Shown in pieces: positions 10,501-22,093 of a stretch of DNA of 64,000 nt (position 1 is its first letter; each line of letters opens with the position of its first letter). The notes under the pieces are model-generated. The model worked only from the letters and a program-made list of their open reading frames with translations, was not told the origin of the DNA and searched no databases. The stretch is from Tubiluchus corallicola (Eukaryota; Priapulida; Priapulimorpha; Priapulimorphida; Tubiluchidae): NCBI GenBank assembly GCA_030141605.1, contig JAQGDQ010000680.1:49885-113884 (forward strand). The letters run 5' to 3'. A program made the translations under genes and the position numbers.

Positions 10501-13500
10501 AAAATGCAACTTAATCATCCGGATTTCTGTATCTGAAATTCCCATAAAGCACAAGAAAACCCTCCACTTACAGAAATCTTAAAAAATTCATCTTGAAATT
10601 TTATACCACTTACGGTACTGCCTTTTTGCATGCAGTGCTTGCGTCAGCAGTAACGCTGTATGAAGCTTGTAAATTTAAACTCCCGCAGCAACCATTAGGG
10701 GCAGCCATTTTAATGGTAGGTCACTTGAAACAAGTTTAGATAATATTTCTTGAAGTTTGAAAAAATAATCAGACAACGCATAGCACATATATTAGTAACT
10801 AAGAAAAACTTTAAATTACTGTATCTTGTCGATAAGATTAAAAATAGGCTTTTGGTTAGTTTAGAGTGGCGCACCCTGGAGAGTGAGCCAGTGACATTTT
10901 ACCAATTGGCACAAACATTTTAAATTACATTTCTAGTTACATAAGTCTTTCCAGCAGATAAGCAAAGTGCTAAGTAATATAGATTTGGATGGAAAGTTTT
11001 TAGGTCATAATTTAACATTGCCTTTTTTCCCCTGATTTAAGTTTGCATAGTGACGTCATGTAATGGTGACTTCAGAACAGTAACGCGGGAGATTTAAAAT
11101 GAAAACAAACAAAAATTCCTTTTAGCGCGAGTATAATATATGCATAAAAATGCTGTGAAGTTGTTCACAAATCATCAAATTCACAACCTAGAGTCATTGA
11201 ATATGCCAGTAAAGCCCAAAGGGATGCATAACAGAGGTACATCCAAATGGAGCATGAGGCCTTAGCAGTTGTATGGGCCGTCAGCCGTTTTAGACTCTAC
11301 ACTGTACAAGATTGTGACATTTTGTCGCATACAAACTGATTTATCAGGAATATGCAACAAATGTTTTCTTTTTTTGGACTGAGCACACCACAGTGTATCA
11401 CATGTGGATAAAGATAAAAAATGGAAAGATCATAAAGTTTTTACACACTAATTTCTCAAGGCAAGATCTTTTTATCCAAATTTATATGACAGTCTTATTA
11501 GTTTGATTAATACCAGGATACAGGTAGGCGTTCTTTGCACTATTACCATATATTCAGAAATTCAATAATGAACAAGCAGACAAACAAACATGAGTGCTTT
11601 TTTATAAAAACGTGCAAAAATTTGTTTAATGGCATATTCTAACGAATAAAATTCACATACACTTTTACATAGATATAAGAGAACTTAAATTACCCCATCC
11701 CAGGTTAAACGAAGGAGAGGAAGGGCATTTACCAAAGTATGGATCCACCATGAATCCATCAATGCAGCAGAGCATCCCAATGAGCATTGTCACATCGAGA
11801 TACCATGTGCCCGGCCATCCAGGGTATGTACTTCATAACCATAACTGCATGGAAAGTGTCTGTAGTGCTTATACATCATAGATTTCTCCCACAGGAGAAA
11901 TGCAGCAATTCCAAACGACTCTGTATGCTCCTGTACCTCTAGGACTGCATCGCATATAGCAAGAAAATTCTTCGTCTCACCAAAACACCATTGAGCACTG
12001 CCACCCAATCAGATTCTGTCTACTCCAGATGCCTATACTGTAGCAATTCCACCACACAGATGTGGGACCAACAGCCAAGAACGACGGCATTCGCAACAAA
12101 GTTTCACTGCTACTTTAAATACTGCAAAGGAACCGCCTTGAATTCCTCTCAAAGAAATAGAGAACAGAACCAGAAATCACTTTGTTTGAGATATCATAGT
12201 TAATAATGAACTGTTTCACTGCCCATCTTAATCCAACAGATTACAGGATCACCAAAAGTCTGCTGTCAAACGTCTTACTTCAATCACAACTTAACCCGTA
12301 ATGTTAGTAACAACGAAATCACGGTTCAGTGAAATCCAGAGGCACAAAACCTTACCTGAGCAAAATCATTGAAGTCATGTGGCGGAAGATCGCTATCATA
12401 AACAGGAAGGGCAGAGGTATTAAAGGAAGGGCAAGGACTCAACTCTATCACAGAACAAAAGTGAATATTTTATTATGCTAAAAATTAGGATATGTACAAA
12501 ATGAACTCCAGTATAAATGGGATAACTGCGACGTCACAAAGATAGCGATACACAACTGAGATACCTTCATGTTTCCATAGTGACGTAGTTTTCAGCTTTA
12601 GTGGACTGTCTTTTTCCGGACTGTCTTCTGTCATCTGCATTAAAGTAGCATGGTTTGAACGTAGCCAGACATATGGGCAGCCATATCTTATGTAGGCAGC
12701 TATGAGAAACAAGGTTGATCTGTCATCCTGGGAAACAATATTTATGATTAGTTTATTGAATCAACAGGCCAATTTTTCCTTGTAACCTGTATTACATGCA
12801 GCTTGCGATATGTACTACACTATAACTATTACTTGTAATGTGATATTATAATCATGCAATTCATTAATCAAGAGTTAAGCTGTTGTCAATGTCAAGTCCT
12901 CTTCACTCTGGGACGCATACAAGTGATTCTGCACCACGAGCATCTTTGGATCTGTGGGGTATCTGTTTCTGGTTCCAGTAATAAGGCACTTGCTTTCTTG
13001 TGTCACTAAGAGAATGAAACGACAACCATTGATATTTTTAGCACTACTGACAATTAGGCCTGTAACGATACATCAATGCATTAATGCATGGTGATATCTT
13101 TTATTACGATATGCATACCGTCAAAGTGCATCCGTATTGTGATAATCTGAGTTAATCATATTTAGCAAATTAGCATACGCTTGACCGTGTGCCGATAAAA
13201 CAATTCAAACTGCAGAGAATGCTACTAACTACGTAGCAGATGCATTAATGCATGGTGATATCTTTTATTACTATATGCATACCGTCAAAGGGCATCCGTA
13301 TTGTGATAATCTGAGTTAATCATATTTAGCAAATTAGCACACGCTTGACTGTATGCCGATAAAACAATTCAAACTGCAGAGAATGCTACTAACTACGTAT
13401 CTATAGATATTTAGATACCTATAAATCAGTGCAGTGAACAATAGTTGACTTGACACAGGCACTGCTAGAAGCAGAAGCACTTGAAAATGTGTATCTGTAG

Positions 13501-16500
13501 CAGGCTAATTAGTAATTACAAGTTATTTACATATAAACTTGTGAAATGGCAAAAGTAAACCAGAAAATGCACAAGCTACTTTTAAACCTAACGTGTTGAT
13601 AAGTTTTGCTTTTCGGATGGTTTACAAAACAAACAATAGCCTACTCATTACACAAGTAATAAATAAAAATCAGACAGTTTACAATACTAAAACTGTCGAT
13701 TGATAAAATATGTTTAGCACCTTTATCTAATGTTTTTCGTAAAACCTGCACACTCTGGCTCAACTGTAGCGTGATATTATATCGTCAGGTTAGTATCATG
13801 ATAAGTATCGTATGTGTATCGTATGATATGTATTGTATGACCTAGGTGTTTCATTACAGCCCATTGACAATAAAGTTGCCTTTTATAAGTAAAAAATAAC
13901 AAATACAATATAAATCAGGTGAAAACACAGAAAGATGTAGTTCCCCACAGTGCCTACTAGAGAGCTGGCCCTGCCGACAGCCCACCGTTTAAGACACTAG
14001 TTGTCACACCTTGCAGACGAACTCCTGATCACTAGGTGAAGCAGGTCGCAATCCAAAAGAATGTTTAGTTCCATCTCCCCAATTGGTCAACTGTTTCTGC
14101 GTGTCGATTGACATCATAAGAGCTTTCCTTAAAAGTAATTTTCGCTAATGTATAATTACTAAATGCATAATGACATGCAGCTATTAAAGAGCTGATTTGC
14201 TTGTTTTAAATAATACATTTTCAATTTTTTTGTGAAATCTTTTTGAAAAAACAAATTTCCTAAGGGGCAGCTAGCTAAATATATGCTTTCTACTAATGTA
14301 TATGTTGACTCAGTCAAAATGGCCAGCATGCATGCAATCTGAAGAACACGTTAAATTCTGTTTCTTTAGTCACAGTGAAATTACTTAGAATAATTTTTGT
14401 ATACAACTCAGCTTTCAAAGGCAGGACCTCCTACTTAAATTAGATGGTCAAGGTGAGGCCGGAACCTGTAGATGAGATAATGTGCCTGGCAAAGTTATCT
14501 CGGCTACATCTGGATGCACATGCATCCTCCCTTCTGGACAAGGTAAACAGCCAGAGTCGGCATGATTCAGAGCAAGAATCGATGCACTCATTCATCCACT
14601 GACCAGCATTGGCACCATTCTTAGCTTTGGTCATTAAGCATGATGCCACGATCACCAAGTTGTACACTTAGGTTCTGTGCACCACAAGGAAATTACAATA
14701 GATATTTCATAGGAAAGGGTACGTGACATTTGAGCACAGCCATTTGGGCATGCGATATATGGGCATGGCACACTTGGGTACAGAACATTTGGGCATGGGG
14801 TACATGGGCATGGCACACTTGGGTACAGAACATTTGGGCAGAAAACCCAGTCAGCTGAGTCAGCAAACCCAGTAAATCCAAATAACTAAAACCAGTCAAT
14901 TAACTGCACTTTCCAGTTTTCACTATATAAGAATTCAGTTTTTAGCATGTAACTTTTAAAATAAATGAAGTAGAAGACACGGTAAATTTTCATTGGCATT
15001 TTATCAAAATATGACAGAATTTTGTTTCAAAAACATCTGCTGCATCACAAAAAAGCAAATAACAGAAATGTGCACTACAAAAATGTGTTCATACCAAAAT
15101 TTAGTGTCAGTACAACTAGTGCAGCAATCTAACCAGTATATCTATTGTCAGCGAAACTTTTGGTAGAGCCAGGTTTATAAGATTATTACTTCAAGTAATT
15201 ATAAAGACATTTATTAAACCATTACCGCCTGACATCAATCTGCAATATGCACAATCCTTTTATCTTGTTAACATGCTCGCACATGCCAACAGCATGGTAC
15301 ATTCTATCACAATACTATATTAATTGAACGCTTGGTGTGGTTTAGAAGAAAGCGACCTAAAATGCGTTGTTTAGATCATTGGTCGCTTATAACTAGCTAG
15401 ATCAGTTAGTAAGCCAATTAAATGATATATGCTTAACAATGCCATGATCAACAATAATTTTAAGCATTTTTGCTGTATCTCTTCTGAAATGCATGATTAT
15501 ATGATGCATCCAGCCTGTAGCGGATAGCCCTATAGGCTGAAGCCTAAGGCCCGGGATCAAAAGGGGTCCGGCAAAATAAAACGAAAAATTTTTTTTTGTA
15601 AGAAAAAATAAATTGACAAAAGAGCAAGGGGCCCGCCAAAATAAAATATAGAAAAAAGTTTTTTTCTCAAAAGTCAGTCACTATATTTCAAATCGGGTTT
15701 ACACAAATCAAGTTTACACAATTTAAGTTTACACAATTTAAGTTTACACAATTCACGTTTACACAGTTTAAGTTTAAGTTCAAAATTTCAGTTTCTGAAT
15801 TTTTCTGGGGGCAAAGTCAGTTATAATTTCTGAAAAGTCCATTTTTTTCAACATATCTGACTCAACATGCATCAGTGATAAATTGTTTAATTTGTCATCC
15901 TTTAGAGATGACCGTAAAAAAGTTTTTATCCTTTTCAGAGCAGAGAATGATCGTTCCCCACTGCAGTTTGAAACCATCATACACAAGTACATTCTAACAC
16001 ATATGTAAACATTTGGGAACAGTGACAGAAGGTTATTGGAAACAATTTGCAGATACATCTGTAGTTCAATGCTGCCGTTGCAAGTTTGGTCACATTTCTG
16101 GATAAACGACTGGAAGTGTACTAACTCTTCTACAAAAGATGTCTCTAAATCATTAGGATACGTGTCCAAAAGATTTCGAGCAGCTTGGCACAATCGGTGG
16201 GCAAAAACTCACAAAATTAAACAAACTTACAAACGACGAGAACTCCACAAAAACACGTCAGCTCAGCAGTGTAGCCACATTTAAAAGGCCCGTTCCAAGC
16301 TCAAGCCTAAGGCCCATAAAATCATAATCCGCCGCTGCATCCAGCAATAGGTTTTTACACACGCGATATATAGTTGTTTCCAGTTTTACACAATCATACT
16401 CACGAAAATAATAATATTATTAATTTTCTTAAAAAAACTTTAGATGTTTTAAAGTTACATGACAAGGATTCCCATAATAATTTTAGCGTACTGGGCAGAG

Positions 16501-18225
16501 TGATTTGTAGTGCAAAATCGGAATAGTGTATTCTTGAGTGGTCGAGTCATGTAGGACGTAACTTGCGCATCACAACTGGTACCAAAATGTCTCGCACCCA
16601 AGTGGGCCGGCATCCAAGTGTATGGCACCCAAACGGTGATGCCCAGCCTTCCCACGCCCAAATGTTCTGTTCCCATCTGGCACATGTCCAGTTAGCAAAT
16701 CTTTCTGATTTGTTGTAAATGGGATTTCAAAAGCTTTTCTAGTGGGGACAAAGCATTTGGGCGTGGGAAGGCTGGGCATCACGTTCTGATGCTCTGATGC
16801 CCAAGTGGGTTGGCATCCAAGTGTATGTTTGGGTGCCATACACTTGGATGCCAACCCACTTGGGCATGAGACATTTGGGCACCAGAATCGACGCACACTG
16901 CACTTGTGAAAGAAAATAATTCTGGTACTGAATGTAGAAGAAAATAATGAATTTCACAAGAGATGCCATGAAGCTTAATCTTGAAAGTGATAACTAGATA
17001 TTAAGAATTTTTCCCATTAATTCGTGAATACTATCGTGTAATTGACATTAGAAATAAGTAAAACACTCACCATGCATAAAAACCTCTGGTGCTGAACGCA
17101 GGTGGAAATCATGCATTTCACAAGAGATGCTATGAACAAGGGTAATCTTGAAAGTGATAATTAGGTATTGAGAATTTTTTCTCATTTGCTGACCTACTTT
17201 CTTTGAAATAGGCAGCTATTATAAACAACTTAAAGTAAATAACTATGGAAGTTTTTGCTGAATCAATCATTCCATAGTTATTTATAAAGCACACCAAGCG
17301 CTGAATGAATAGTTACATGTTAATGTTATAGGCTATCGTCGGCTCACTTGGAATAAGCATTGTTAATATCGAACAACTAAATCGCACTGTTCATATTACA
17401 GACATGCTTTAATCATTCATTATAAAAACTACACATAGGCTAATCCTGAAGGAGGAGAAAGTGCAGAAACGCAGTTAACTGATTTTAATTGTGTTATTAA
17501 ACATTATGACAGTTAGGAACATAGTGAATTACTAAATATTTTATAAACAAAAATAGCAAAAATTTTAGGTACAATATTACATTCTGTTCGTGCCCAAGTG
17601 TCCCCATGCCCAAATGTCACGTACTCATGCCAGACATCACATGTAATCTTTTACCATAGACAGCATAGTGCTACTTTATGTTACCCTAGTACAAAAGGGA
17701 TAAACAGGGCCTACTATAGAAAAATTTAAGGAACTCACTTGTCATACGGCAGGACTCCATATTTTGTACCAGATGCAGCTGGAGAAAAACTGTTGGCCAA
17801 AATGGAATTCTGGTCACTTTGATTGACCTGCTTCAAAAATAAATATTGAAATTAAAAATAAGTGTTTTTCTTGTCTTTTTATATTAAACTGTGCCTACTA
17901 AAAATAGGAGCCTTAAAATAGAATTTTGAGGCCCTCACTTTTATATTGTAACTTTGACCGCTGAGTAGCCAAAATAATTAGTCGACAATAGTAATTAGCC
18001 TAGTAGACCATAAAGGAAAATTTTGTCCTGTCGTATGGTATCATTATCTACGAAAATGTTTATAGTAGTTGAATAACTCACCACAGGTTCATTTACAATC
18101 GTGCACATTAGTTCTTCTTTTCCTTGCACATAGGTTGCAAAGTAACGAAAGCCTTCGATGCACCCAATGCTAGACAATTCACTTAAAAAAGACTGAAGTT
18201 TCTTCTTCTGGTTTGGAAATTTATC
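7518..18225 (-). CDS. Unidentified multi-exon gene (nine exons recognised, 5' end missing)
   Basis: I do not recognise the product. Exons, in transcript order, with phases that join without a stop: 18082-18225, 17739-17827, 14010-14127, 12921-13005 (its acceptor may instead be at 12992), 12565-12727, 12356-12444, 11981-12019, 9460-9654 and 7518-7744, which ends at a TAA stop. Most have good GT/AG sites, for example CAG|GTAAGG after 12356 and CCCAG before 12727. The joins 14010 to 13005 and 11981 to 9654 do not match in phase, so a small exon or another splice site is missing in each. The visible product is about 380 residues and looks soluble. Recognisable stretches are GCIEGFRYFATYVQGKEEL, KYGVLPYDK, RYGCPYVWLRSNH, LPVYDSDLPPHDFNDFAQ, and a C-terminal helical part with LTIEQLQRRKSS. 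No signal peptide, membrane span or catalytic motif is obvious. It converges on PIGS. Large introns hold the foldback and hAT insertions listed separately. Confidence 0.7.
9714..10242. mobile_element. Foldback-type element, family A copy 1
   Basis: Long imperfect inverted repeat arms consist of degenerate short repeats: GGACACAAGGTAATTTGG-like units on the left, and their reverse complement (TTGTGTCCAAATGACC-like) on the right. The outer 25 bases of the arms pair well (GACACAGCCTATTTCAACAC on the left). The direct repeat CCGTTATGC flanks it at 9705-9713 and 10243-10251, a plausible 9-bp target duplication. There is no coding capacity. It lies in an intron of the unidentified minus-strand gene, 60 bases from the exon at 9460-9654. 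A second family member is at 55559-56838. Confidence 0.75.
10545..11155 (+). repeat. Dispersed repeat family R, copy 1
   Basis: This block shares ordered landmarks with 25840-26290 and 34584-35005: AAAGCACAAGAAAACCCT at the start, TTGAAATTTTATACCACTTA, GCAGTAACGCTGTATGAAGC, GGTCACTTGAAACAAGTTTAG, and AGATAAGCAAAGTGCTAAGT. This copy is the longest, and all three have the same orientation. No open frame is conserved, so it looks like a non-autonomous element or part of an untranslated element end. No terminal repeats were identified. Confidence 0.7.
11193..11339 (+). pseudogene. Ty3/gypsy RNase H fragment
   Basis: Frame +1 from 11193 reads VIEYASKAQRDA, then a stop, then QRYIQMEHEALAVVWAVSRF. 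The ...YAS..L......Y...E.EALAVVWA...FR.Y pattern is the classical RNase H region of gypsy-type retrotransposon polyproteins. An in-frame stop and the absence of flanking RT or integrase show it is a short dead fragment. It directly follows repeat R copy 1. Confidence 0.7.
13056..13864. mobile_element. hAT-like non-autonomous terminal-inverted-repeat element
   Basis: The left end AGGCCTGTAACGATACA and the inverted right end ATGGGCTGTAATGAAACA form short imperfect terminal inverted repeats. TGACAATT (13048-13055) and TGACAATA (13865-13872) flank the element as a near-perfect 8-bp duplication, the size expected for hAT transposition. The interior has no transposase and includes a 163-bp tandem duplication. 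It lies between two exons of the unidentified gene, about 50 bases from the exon ending at 13005. Confidence 0.65.
13079..13404. repeat. Two-copy 163-bp tandem repeat
   Basis: The unit starting GCATTAATGCATGGTGATAT occurs at 13079 and 13242 and runs to ACTAACTACGTA at the end of each copy. The two copies differ at only a handful of positions, so this duplication is much younger than the element that contains it. Confidence 0.9.
14440..14667. other. Coding-looking segment of uncertain strand
   Basis: This GC-richer stretch is open on both strands. On plus, the frame from ATG at 14442 reads through PEPVDEIMCLAKLSRLHLDA to a donor-like AAG|GTAAAC. On minus, it reads WMNECIDSCSESC and RDNFARHIIS. 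Neither frame could be joined in phase to the exons of the unidentified gene. It may be a remnant exon or chance, and I do not assign a strand. Confidence 0.2.
15514..16336 (-). mobile_element. hAT transposon remnant with 8-bp target duplication
   Basis: GCATCCAG occurs on both sides (15506-15513 and 16337-16344), the 8-bp duplication typical of hAT elements. Both ends carry TAGCGGAT / GGCGGAT-type sequence followed by an AAGCCTAAGGCCC-like block, in inverted orientation. The only coding content is the transposase C-terminus at 15780-16193, so this is an internally deleted, non-autonomous derivative. Confidence 0.75.
15780..16193 (-). pseudogene. hAT transposase C-terminal dimerisation domain fragment
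   Basis: A 137-codon frame ends the element. It contains SNCSGERSFSALKRIKTFLR, followed by LKDDKLNNLSLMHVES. This is the signature of the hAT family dimerisation region (ERSFS.LK.IK..LRS....RL..L..L), closest in style to ZMYM/zinc-finger-MYM-like hAT proteins. The zinc-finger and catalytic core are absent, so it cannot encode an active transposase. Confidence 0.85.
16797..16867. repeat. Perfect 31-bp hairpin
   Basis: Arms 16797-16827 and 16837-16867 are exact reverse complements, beginning ATGCCCAAGTGGGTTGGCAT, around a 9-base loop. It sits within the family B foldback structure and is its best-preserved part. An exact 31-bp palindrome in otherwise decayed DNA implies recent formation or gene conversion between arms. 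Confidence 0.95.
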
Positions 18226-20098
18226 CTTTAAAAAATTATTTGTGGTTTAGCAAAAACTGTTATTTATAGTAATCTTTACCAAGATACAGAATTTTAACTA
18301 GTCTAAAGAGAAAAAAGGCTTTATACCGATTTCCATGTTGGTTTGATGTTCTTTAATGAAGCTTCTAAAAATTATACCAACGCTTTCATATCAGCTACTA
18401 AAAGTTTGTTTTTCATTACTAGTATATGTCACCTAATTCATAGTCATGTAGTGCTCAAAGTTGTTTTTGGTAATTTCTTATTACCGAGTCTTGTAATGTC
18501 ACACACGTACAAAGGTTCAAGCCTCAAAAAAGAAACTGTCACTTGTTCGATCTGAACCTTTGGGAAAGGTGTGAGAATATGGGAGCGTGAAAGTTTGTAA
18601 CGGGCAGGTATCGATAAACCTCTAGATAGCTAATGAGCTAGAGAATAATATGTGTTTTTGCCGAGGTGTTACAAAATTTTTGTTTGGTTACACCAACACT
18701 TCAAATATGTAATTTTATACTTGTTGAATGAGAAAGTCGGGAAAGGTGTGTGAATCCTGCACAGGCACGTACATGTCGTTACTCGTTATATATCTAATGA
18801 CCTATAATAAAGTCACAAGAAAAAGTCACAATTAGTTTTAGCTACAGTTAGGATTAGGGTTATGCTTATTTCTTTTTTCCTGTAATTTTATTCCTGTGAG
18901 CTTTTTCTGTAACTTTTTATCTAGAATCCACCTGGGAGGGGGAGCGATAAACAGCATATTCTTTTGCTGATTTGTTACAAACTTTTCTTTGATTGCACCA
19001 GGTAGCTCTAAATCTGAAGTACAGGGAAATGCAGGAACAAAGATTCTAATGGGCTGCTTGCAATGCTCATAGGCAGGAGGAGTACAAGAGAGGAATATAT
19101 CTTTGCTGGGTGTTACAAAGTTATCTGTAAGAGAAAGTACATTTGAAGGTTTTTCAAATTTTCAATAGTTTGAATGTCAAACTAACTTTAATTTGATTCA
19201 ATGCTGAATAGCGCATTCGAGGCTGAAAATGTTACAAATGTTACACCTTCAAAACACGCTTGGACAAATTTGCACGTACTAGAAATCTCCTATACTAGCA
19301 CCCAAGTTGGCACACGAGGTAGAGCGTTTGCCCAGATAAACTATATAATTGCTCAGCAGACAATAAGATAACAAAAATTATCAGTTGGCTAACATTCACC
19401 ACCAGGTGACACTCACCATTTGGTACAGGTTAATAAAAAAGTGGATTGTAAATGGAAGCACACTATATCAGGTGAGCAAATCAGATGGGAGGCTATTATG
19501 AATCTTGAAAGTTGATATCAAATATTCAATATTGAATATTAAACCAACTTTAAACGGTTTAGATGCAAATATTGTATATGAGCGAGACAAAGTCGTGGTG
19601 TACGAGCATGTCAAATCAAATATAACTCTATATTTAAATGTTAGTCCTACAGAGTGGGCATAGTGAACACCACAAAATCGTGGAAGTGAACAAATAAACT
19701 TCATCCCTACAAAAAACATTGTGAACATATCGCACTCCACGTAAATTAACTCTGGTAATTTACATTTCATCATCCACGTCAATATCTATCAGATGCAGAT
19801 GCTTCAATCAACACAAACTATCAATAGGAGCTTTTCTTCACACGACAGTAATCTAGTAGCTTGAAATTAAATAAGCCAGTATGCCGGGCTTGTTGTACAA
19901 CTGCAAAACTCTTTGATTAGAATAGAGCACACGCTCACACAAAAATGTTCTGTAGATTCCACTAAACCGCGCTCACAGAGTATAAATTTTCAAATAAACG
20001 TAATTATTCTGAGCGTGTTTACAGCTTACCATTATGTTTGTTTACATTACTGTCATAGAAACGCGCGGTACTTGCGATTGCCGCTAGATGTTGCATGC

Positions 20099-21041
20099 TG
20101 TTGGGAGCCGTTTGGACCACTGCGCCAAGTAGACCACTTGATGCGCTAAAAGTAGTGTCCTACATGGGCAGCCCAAGTAGGACACTAGCGATTTTTATCG
20201 AGAAACTTGCTCTGGCAAAACTTGTTTCCAGTTTATATTACCATTGTTTATAAGTATTGTTATGACATAATAAAGCATAAAACAAAATTTCTTTTAGAAA
20301 TGGATATTCCTTGGCAATTTACAAATGCATTTCTTACAATAATTTCATCATTATGATTAACTCCATTAATATATCATAACATTAAACCTAGTATCTAATG
20401 CTTTAAAGAGAGAAATTCTGCACACGGTTATTACAGAAATAATTGCAAATTTAAAAATGAGACAGATGCTGCTAAGCCTTCACAACACCAAAAAGTAATT
20501 TTTAACATTTAAGAAAAGCAAGGATAATTAGTTTTAATATTATCAGTAGTATTGTAACATGTAGGGCACTGTCCTACATGGCTCGCTAGCCCATGTAGGA
20601 CACATAGATCGCTAGAACGTTTACTTATAAGAAAACAATTATTTGCCCAAGAGGTAGTGAAACGGATCACCTGTTTGTGAAGTGAGACAAAATCAAAAAT
20701 GATATACCTTAAACAAATGTTGAATTCGCAAAAAAGTGGGGTTTTTTCACTTCAACAACATTAATATCGAAACCAAATTTAATATTGTCCGTTCTACCAG
20801 CTCAGAATAAAATTCTTTTATTTTATTAGATGTATAATAAATTATTCAACGTGTATTAACGTTTTTAATTATTATTATTACATAAACAAGCACAACGGAC
20901 GGTGTCAGTACACTTAACGACTGAATTCACGACCTGTCTCTAGTGTCCTACTTGGGCTAGCCCAAGAAGACCAATTGGTCTGGGCTAGCCCAAGAAGACC
21001 AATTGGTCTACTTGGCGCAGTGGTCCAAACGGCTCCCAACA
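20099..21041. mobile_element. Terminal-inverted-repeat element (MITE-like) with exact 38-bp ends
   Basis: The first 38 bases (starting TGTTGGGAGCCGTTTGGACC) are exactly repeated in inverted orientation at the right end. CATGC flanks both ends (20094-20098 and 21042-21046) as a 5-bp direct repeat. Inside are several GTGTCCTACATGGGC / GCCCAAGTAGGACAC-type inverted motifs and a 28-bp tandem unit GGGCTAGCCCAAGAAGACCA... near the right end. There is no coding capacity. The superfamily is not clear from the ends. It lies in the presumed shared upstream region of ACOT9 and the unidentified gene. Confidence 0.85.
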
Positions 21042-22093
21042 CATGCTTTTTCAACATGTCAGCTGTGGCAGTTACGTAGGTTTTCTGGGACTGTAGTTTT
21101 TTAAAAAGCTAAGGAAAACTCTGAACTCACAATTGAGGCCCCATTGACTTTCGCCTTGCGAATCGTGTATCCGATATGGTGAAGTAAAAATATTTCTGTA
21201 TGCCTTGTACGTCAGGGTACACTATAGCCTAGGCTATGGAAATAGTATACTGGCTTACCAAGTTTATGAAGTTAGCATTAGCAAGTACTTATGGCGCTCT
21301 TGGCAAAAAACTTCTGATGGTCTACCCTTTTAATATTTTGTTTCGTGGGTGAAACAACAGATATTGCGCATTTTTTGTATGCCTGAAGTTACAGTTCAAT
21401 GTCTAGTTGCTATAGTATTAGACTGAACCATGTTATGGTTAGGTCTCTTAGACTTTGCAAGCAATCAGTGAAATAATATTATAGCACCAAGTCAGAAGCT
21501 TATTACTTATTTTTCCCGTTACCTTCGTCAATCTAAACGTCTGCAATCAATCGGCCCAGTGAGCCCACCCCTTGTCTAAAATTTAATATGAACAACTGGC
21601 TGTGCCAGACAACATGCAAGCTATAAAAAAAAGGTATTTGGGAGCATAATATTGAAAATGAGGAGCGCTGAAGAGCGATAGAGGGCTAAATTAGTAACAT
21701 GCACCATTCCATATCGAATACTTGATTGCCGAGCGAAAATTAATAGGAAGCCAAATTATTGTAATTGGGTGCCTTAAATTCTGTATTATCTTACTCAATT
21801 AAACTGCGATCTCTCACACTTAATTGTTAAAGTTTTTCAGGTGTTCCCAGTCTTTCCTATGATGTGCATATCTCACAGTTTTGTCTTGCATCTAAATTGT
21901 ATAACTGTGCCTAGTTGTTATGGTGATTTTTGTTTTAATTTGTTTCTTTTGTTGTAATCAAAACAACAAAATTCTTTTTGGGTACTAACAAAATCTTGTT
22001 ACCCAGGCAAAAGTGTAAAATTATAATTGCTTTAATTGTTTAGATTTGATGGTAATCTTTTGCTTTAGTGTCTCTAGTCATCCAACATTGATT

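Larger units (their letters stand above)
14719..17624. mobile_element. Foldback-like element, family B, with internal hairpin and nested hAT remnant
   Basis: The left end GTACGTGACATTTGAGCA is repeated in inverted orientation at the right end (TGCCCAAATGTCACGTAC, 17607-17624) with a single mismatch. Both arms are filled with TTGGGCATG and ACTTGGGTACAG-type repeats, including two copies of a 45-bp unit at 14761-14850. More such repeats in both orientations occupy 16590-16890. No convincing target duplication was seen and no coding frame belongs to the element itself. An hAT remnant at 15514-16336 is inserted inside. The whole lies in an intron of the unidentified minus-strand gene. An alternative reading is several clustered insertions of one family. 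Confidence 0.6.

Noticed and set aside
16570-16969. Overlapping minus-strand frames rich in WMPTHLG and CPH motifs, considered as a repeat protein.
   Set aside because: They are translations of the foldback element's short repeats and hairpin, not a conserved gene.
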